From: Pseudomonadota bacterium
GTDB taxonomy: Bacteria; Desulfobacterota; Desulfovibrionia; Desulfovibrionales; Desulfovibrionaceae
Assembly: GCA_018822105.1 (NCBI GenBank)
Contig: JAHJLB010000014.1
Span: 1-64,000 of the forward strand
Reading direction: 5' to 3'
Length of the DNA stretch: 64,000 nucleotides
This document shows positions 61,702 to 64,000 of this stretch, one piece after another (the stretch's first letter is position 1; each line of letters opens with the position of its first letter). The translations under genes and the position numbers were made by a program. The notes beneath the pieces were generated by a model. That model ran no database searches and was not told the origin of the DNA. It was given only the letters and a program-made list of their open reading frames with translations.

Positions 61702-62645
61702 TGGCCATCCCGACCAACATCATGCGCGAGGCCATGATCCTGCGCCTGCGCGAGCGCATGGCTGATGACCGCCGCATCTATTTCGTGTCCGCGGACTTCG
61801 GAGCCCAGTCCCTGGACGGCCTGCGGGAGGACTTCCCGGACCGCTTCATCAACGTGGGCATTGCCGAGCAGAACTGCATCAACATCTGCACCGGCCTGGC
61901 CCTGGAGGGTTTTAGCGTCTTCGCCTACGGCATAGCCCCATTCATCTCCATGCGGCCCTACGAGCAGATCCGCATCAACCTGTCCCTCCTGTCGCAGACC
62001 AGGCCGCTCAATGTGAACATCCTGAGCGTCGGCGCCGGCGTCAGCTACGACGTCTCTGGCCCAACGCACCACTGCCTGGAGGACATCTCGGTGATGCGCA
62101 CCCTGCCGCACATGCGCGTGTTCTCGCCCTGCGACGCCTCCAGCGCGCGGCAGTTCGTGGACTACGCCCTGGACACCATGGGGCCGAAGTACATCCGCCT
62201 GGACGGCAAGGCCCTGCCGGACATCTACGCCGACCGCCAGGCCGACTTCCGTCAGGGCTTCAGTGTGCTGCGCCAGGGGACCGATGTCTGCCTCGTGGCC
62301 ACCGGGGTCATGACGCACACTGCCCTCACCGTGGCCAAGGCGCTGGAGGGCAAGATGTCCTGCGGGGTCATCGACGCGTTCCTGCTCGATGCAGTGGACG
62401 AGGCGGCCCTGGCGGGCTGCCTGGGGCCCTATGCCCGGGTCGCCACGCTGGAGGAGGCTTTCATTGGCTGCGGCGGTCTGGACAGCTTGGTCTCCTGTGT
62501 CCTGGAGCGGCAGAATCTGTCGGCCAGGCACACACGATTTGGCTTCCAGCGCGGCTTCAATTTTGATAATGGTGGGCGCCTGCACCTGCACAAGTGCGTC
62601 GGGATCGACCCGGAATCGCTGGTCAGCACCCTTTCCCAATACTAA
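61701..62645 (+). CDS. Transketolase, C-terminal (pyrimidine-binding) subunit
   Basis: The 314-residue protein holds the pyrimidine-binding domain with the catalytic Glu56 in NVGIAEQN and the C-terminal regulatory domain. SADFGAQSL, ISMRPYEQIRINL and GPTHHCLEDISVMRTLP are typical of split transketolases and DXS-like enzymes. With the N-terminal subunit it forms an alpha2-beta2-type enzyme. In this cluster it may supply sedoheptulose 7-phosphate or act on an activated sugar. Confidence 0.92.
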   Translation: MAIPTNIMREAMILRLRERMADDRRIYFVSADFGAQSLDGLREDFPDRFINVGIAEQNCINICTGLALEGFSVFAYGIAPFISMRPYEQIRINLSLLSQTRPLNVNILSVGAGVSYDVSGPTHHCLEDISVMRTLPHMRVFSPCDASSARQFVDYALDTMGPKYIRLDGKALPDIYADRQADFRQGFSVLRQGTDVCLVATGVMTHTALTVAKALEGKMSCGVIDAFLLDAVDEAALAGCLGPYARVATLEEAFIGCGGLDSLVSCVLERQNLSARHTRFGFQRGFNFDNGGRLHLHKCVGIDPESLVSTLSQY

Positions 62646-62661
62646 CTGCCGGATGGTCTGA

Positions 62662-63369
62662 ATGAAAGTTACGTTGTTGATGCCCGTCTTGAATGAACGG
62701 GAGAGCATGGAAGTCATTATGCCCCAGATCGACAGAAGCTGGGTGCATCAGATCCTCATCGCCGATGGCGGCTCCACGGATGGCACCGTGGAATACTGCA
62801 AGGAGCACGGCTACGAGCATTTCGTGCAGAAGGTCCCCGGAATCCGCCAGGCCTACAATGAAGCCCTGCCGCTGATCACAGGCGATGCCATCATCACCTT
62901 CAGCCCGGACGGCAACTGCATTCCCAAAGACATTCCGCCCCTGATCAAGATGTTCGAGGACGGCAAGTACGACATGGTCATCGCCTCCCGCTATTTCGAC
63001 GGAGCCAAGAGCGAAGACGACGACATCATCACCACCTTCGGCAACTGGATCTTCACCACGACATGCAACGTGCTCTTCGGGTACAAGTACACCGACTGCA
63101 TGGTCATCTACCGCATCTACTGGAAGCAGATGATCTACGACCTGGAGCTGGACCAGGACAAGTGGTACAGCACCTTCGAGAAGCTCTACTGCACGCGTCT
63201 GAGCTGGGAGCCCATGCTTTCCGCCCGTGCGGCCAAGCGCAAGCTCAAGATCGGCGAGATGCTGGGCTTTGAGCCTGCGCGCATCGCGGGCGTGCGCAAG
63301 CTGCAGATCATCCGCTGGGGTCTTGGCTACTACAGCCAGTTCATCCGTGACTGGCTGTTCTGGAAGTAG
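62662..63369 (+). CDS. GT2 glycosyltransferase (DPM1-like)
   Basis: The 235-residue GT-A enzyme starts MKVTLLMPVLNERESM and has ADGGSTDGT and SPDGN at the DxD position (about residues 75-80), like polyprenyl-phosphate sugar synthases. It lacks the C-terminal membrane helices of ArnC-type members. It could make a polyprenyl-phosphate sugar for the GT-C enzyme encoded next. The ATG at 62662 has a weak ribosome-binding site and follows transketolase by 16 nt. Confidence 0.88.
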   Translation: MKVTLLMPVLNERESMEVIMPQIDRSWVHQILIADGGSTDGTVEYCKEHGYEHFVQKVPGIRQAYNEALPLITGDAIITFSPDGNCIPKDIPPLIKMFEDGKYDMVIASRYFDGAKSEDDDIITTFGNWIFTTTCNVLFGYKYTDCMVIYRIYWKQMIYDLELDQDKWYSTFEKLYCTRLSWEPMLSARAAKRKLKIGEMLGFEPARIAGVRKLQIIRWGLGYYSQFIRDWLFWK

Positions 63370-63433
63370 CCGCCGCGGTTGGCTGCGTTCGCCGGTTGAG
63401 CACCGCCCAAGGATTGGCCCTATCGACCTTTTC

Positions 63434-63460
63434 GGCGTTCCGCAACTGGGTGGGAACGCC
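63434..63460. repeat. Inverted repeat between the GT2 and GT-C genes
   Basis: GGCGTTCC (63434-63441) and GGAACGCC (63453-63460) form an 8-bp stem with an 11-nt loop. There is no T run, so it is not a clear terminator. The 156-nt gap otherwise shows nothing. Confidence 0.35.
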
Positions 63461-63525
63461 ATTTACCGTCAGATTCGGGGGGGAGCGCACCTCGCGAATA
63501 CTGACGTGTGACGTATCGAGGCCCG

Positions 63526-64000
63526 ATGCTGCACTGCACTGACAACGCACCGCCTGCAGGGCCTGCGCATGACCTTGACTGGTCCAAGACGCTGCTCTTG
63601 CTGTGCATCCTTCTGGCTGGCGGGGCTTATGCTCGCTTTGCAGGGCTGTCTCTGGTCGGTCTGTCCACGGGCGACGACTTCCTCTATTGGAAATGGGCCT
63701 TCGACTGGTACAACGGCGACTTTACCATCTACGGGCTCTTCAGGATCGCCAACCCCCTCATCGGGGCCTTGGGCATCAAAATCTTCGGCGTAAACGACTA
63801 CGCCCTGCATTTCACCAATGCCAGCTTCGGCCTGCTCAACATCGTCCTGGTCTTTCTCTTCGCCAGTCAGGTCTCTGGTTCGCGTACCCAGGCTCTGTGC
63901 GCGGCCTTTGTTCAGGCGTTGTCCCGGAGGGTTGTGGAGATCGATCGTTTCGAGACCCCGCACACCTATTCCGAGACGTTCATCCTGCTCACGGCCATTC
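63526..64000 (+). CDS. GT-C (GT39/ArnT-like) membrane glycosyltransferase, 5' part
   Basis: The frame from ATG 63526 stays open to the window edge (158 complete codons). It has a first membrane helix at about residues 22-40, then an STGDDFLYWKWAFDW periplasmic loop with the acidic pair typical of GT-C enzymes, and further hydrophobic helices (GLLNIVLVFLFAS). GT-C enzymes move a sugar from a polyprenyl-phosphate donor outside the membrane, which would fit the GT2 gene just upstream. GAGG lies 4-5 nt before the ATG. The C-terminal part lies beyond the window. Confidence 0.75.
   Translation, partial: MLHCTDNAPPAGPAHDLDWSKTLLLLCILLAGGAYARFAGLSLVGLSTGDDFLYWKWAFDWYNGDFTIYGLFRIANPLIGALGIKIFGVNDYALHFTNASFGLLNIVLVFLFASQVSGSRTQALCAAFVQALSRRVVEIDRFETPHTYSETFILLTAI

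Overview
The window is a GC-rich (roughly 63-65% by eye) bacterial chromosome segment, most likely from a sulfate-reducing deltaproteobacterium of the Desulfovibrionales. The assignment is inferred from gene content and order: CarD-type regulator, pth, rplY, prs, tRNA-Gln and ispE on one strand; rho next to an M48 protease and ribF; an ADP-forming acyl-CoA synthetase followed by a DRTGG protein; a DUF6485 protein; a B-type pyrK-pyrD pair; and a probable selenoprotein. No rRNA, CRISPR array, phage or insertion sequence was found. I call 64 protein genes, one of them cut by the right edge, 7 tRNAs (Ser-GGA, Lys-CUU, Thr-CGU, Gln-UUG, Arg-CCU, Leu-GAG plus flanking signals) and the SRP (4.5S) RNA.

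Layout. 1-2.7 kb: an acyltransferase, a BKACE-type enzyme and a glycosyltransferase, probably the end of a glycan cluster that lies to the left. 2.8-8.6 kb: a small membrane protein, a FadL porin, SRP RNA and tRNA-Ser, pyrKD and a U32 peptidase. 8.9-18.2 kb: a rhodanese-rubrerythrin fusion, an EamA transporter, a LOG-type protein, a beta-CASP nuclease, rsmD-coaD-miaA, an iron alcohol dehydrogenase and DsbD. 18.3-24 kb: tRNA-Lys, phosphate transport (DUF47-pit), an ArsM-like methyltransferase with an in-frame UGA, a STAS protein, tRNA-Thr and moeA-mobA. 24-38 kb: acyl-CoA synthetase and DRTGG protein, thioesterase, ribF, M48 protease, rho, carD, pth, rplY, prs, tRNA-Gln, ispE, degP and tRNA-Arg. 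38-54 kb: TPR protein, two response regulators, umuDC, a persulfide-dioxygenase-like protein, ridA, lolA, rluB, a DUF374 acyltransferase, gcvT, DUF6485, a degenerate MreB paralogue, an inositol-phosphatase-family protein, a degenerate Nudix protein, then rimI-pgk-tpiA-secG-tRNA-Leu. 54.4 kb to the end: a glycan cluster starting just after tRNA-Leu.

How the genes work together. The right-hand cluster contains a heptose kinase (HddA-like), a fused heptose-1-phosphate guanylyltransferase/heptose-bisphosphate phosphatase (HddC-GmhB-like), a short-chain sugar dehydrogenase, an RmlC-type epimerase, a split transketolase, a B12-type radical SAM enzyme, a GT2 and a GT-C glycosyltransferase and an SGNH hydrolase. 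I infer that it makes and transfers a heptose-derived, probably epimerised sugar.

The strongest novelty is at 20412-21167. The methyltransferase frame is interrupted once, by UGA at 21021, and continues in the same frame for 47 more sense codons. The UGA sits exactly where ArsM/AS3MT enzymes carry their arsenic-binding cysteine, and a hairpin with a GGU apical loop follows at a distance typical of bacterial SECIS elements. I read it as a selenocysteine form of an ArsM-like enzyme. A nonsense mutation is the alternative.
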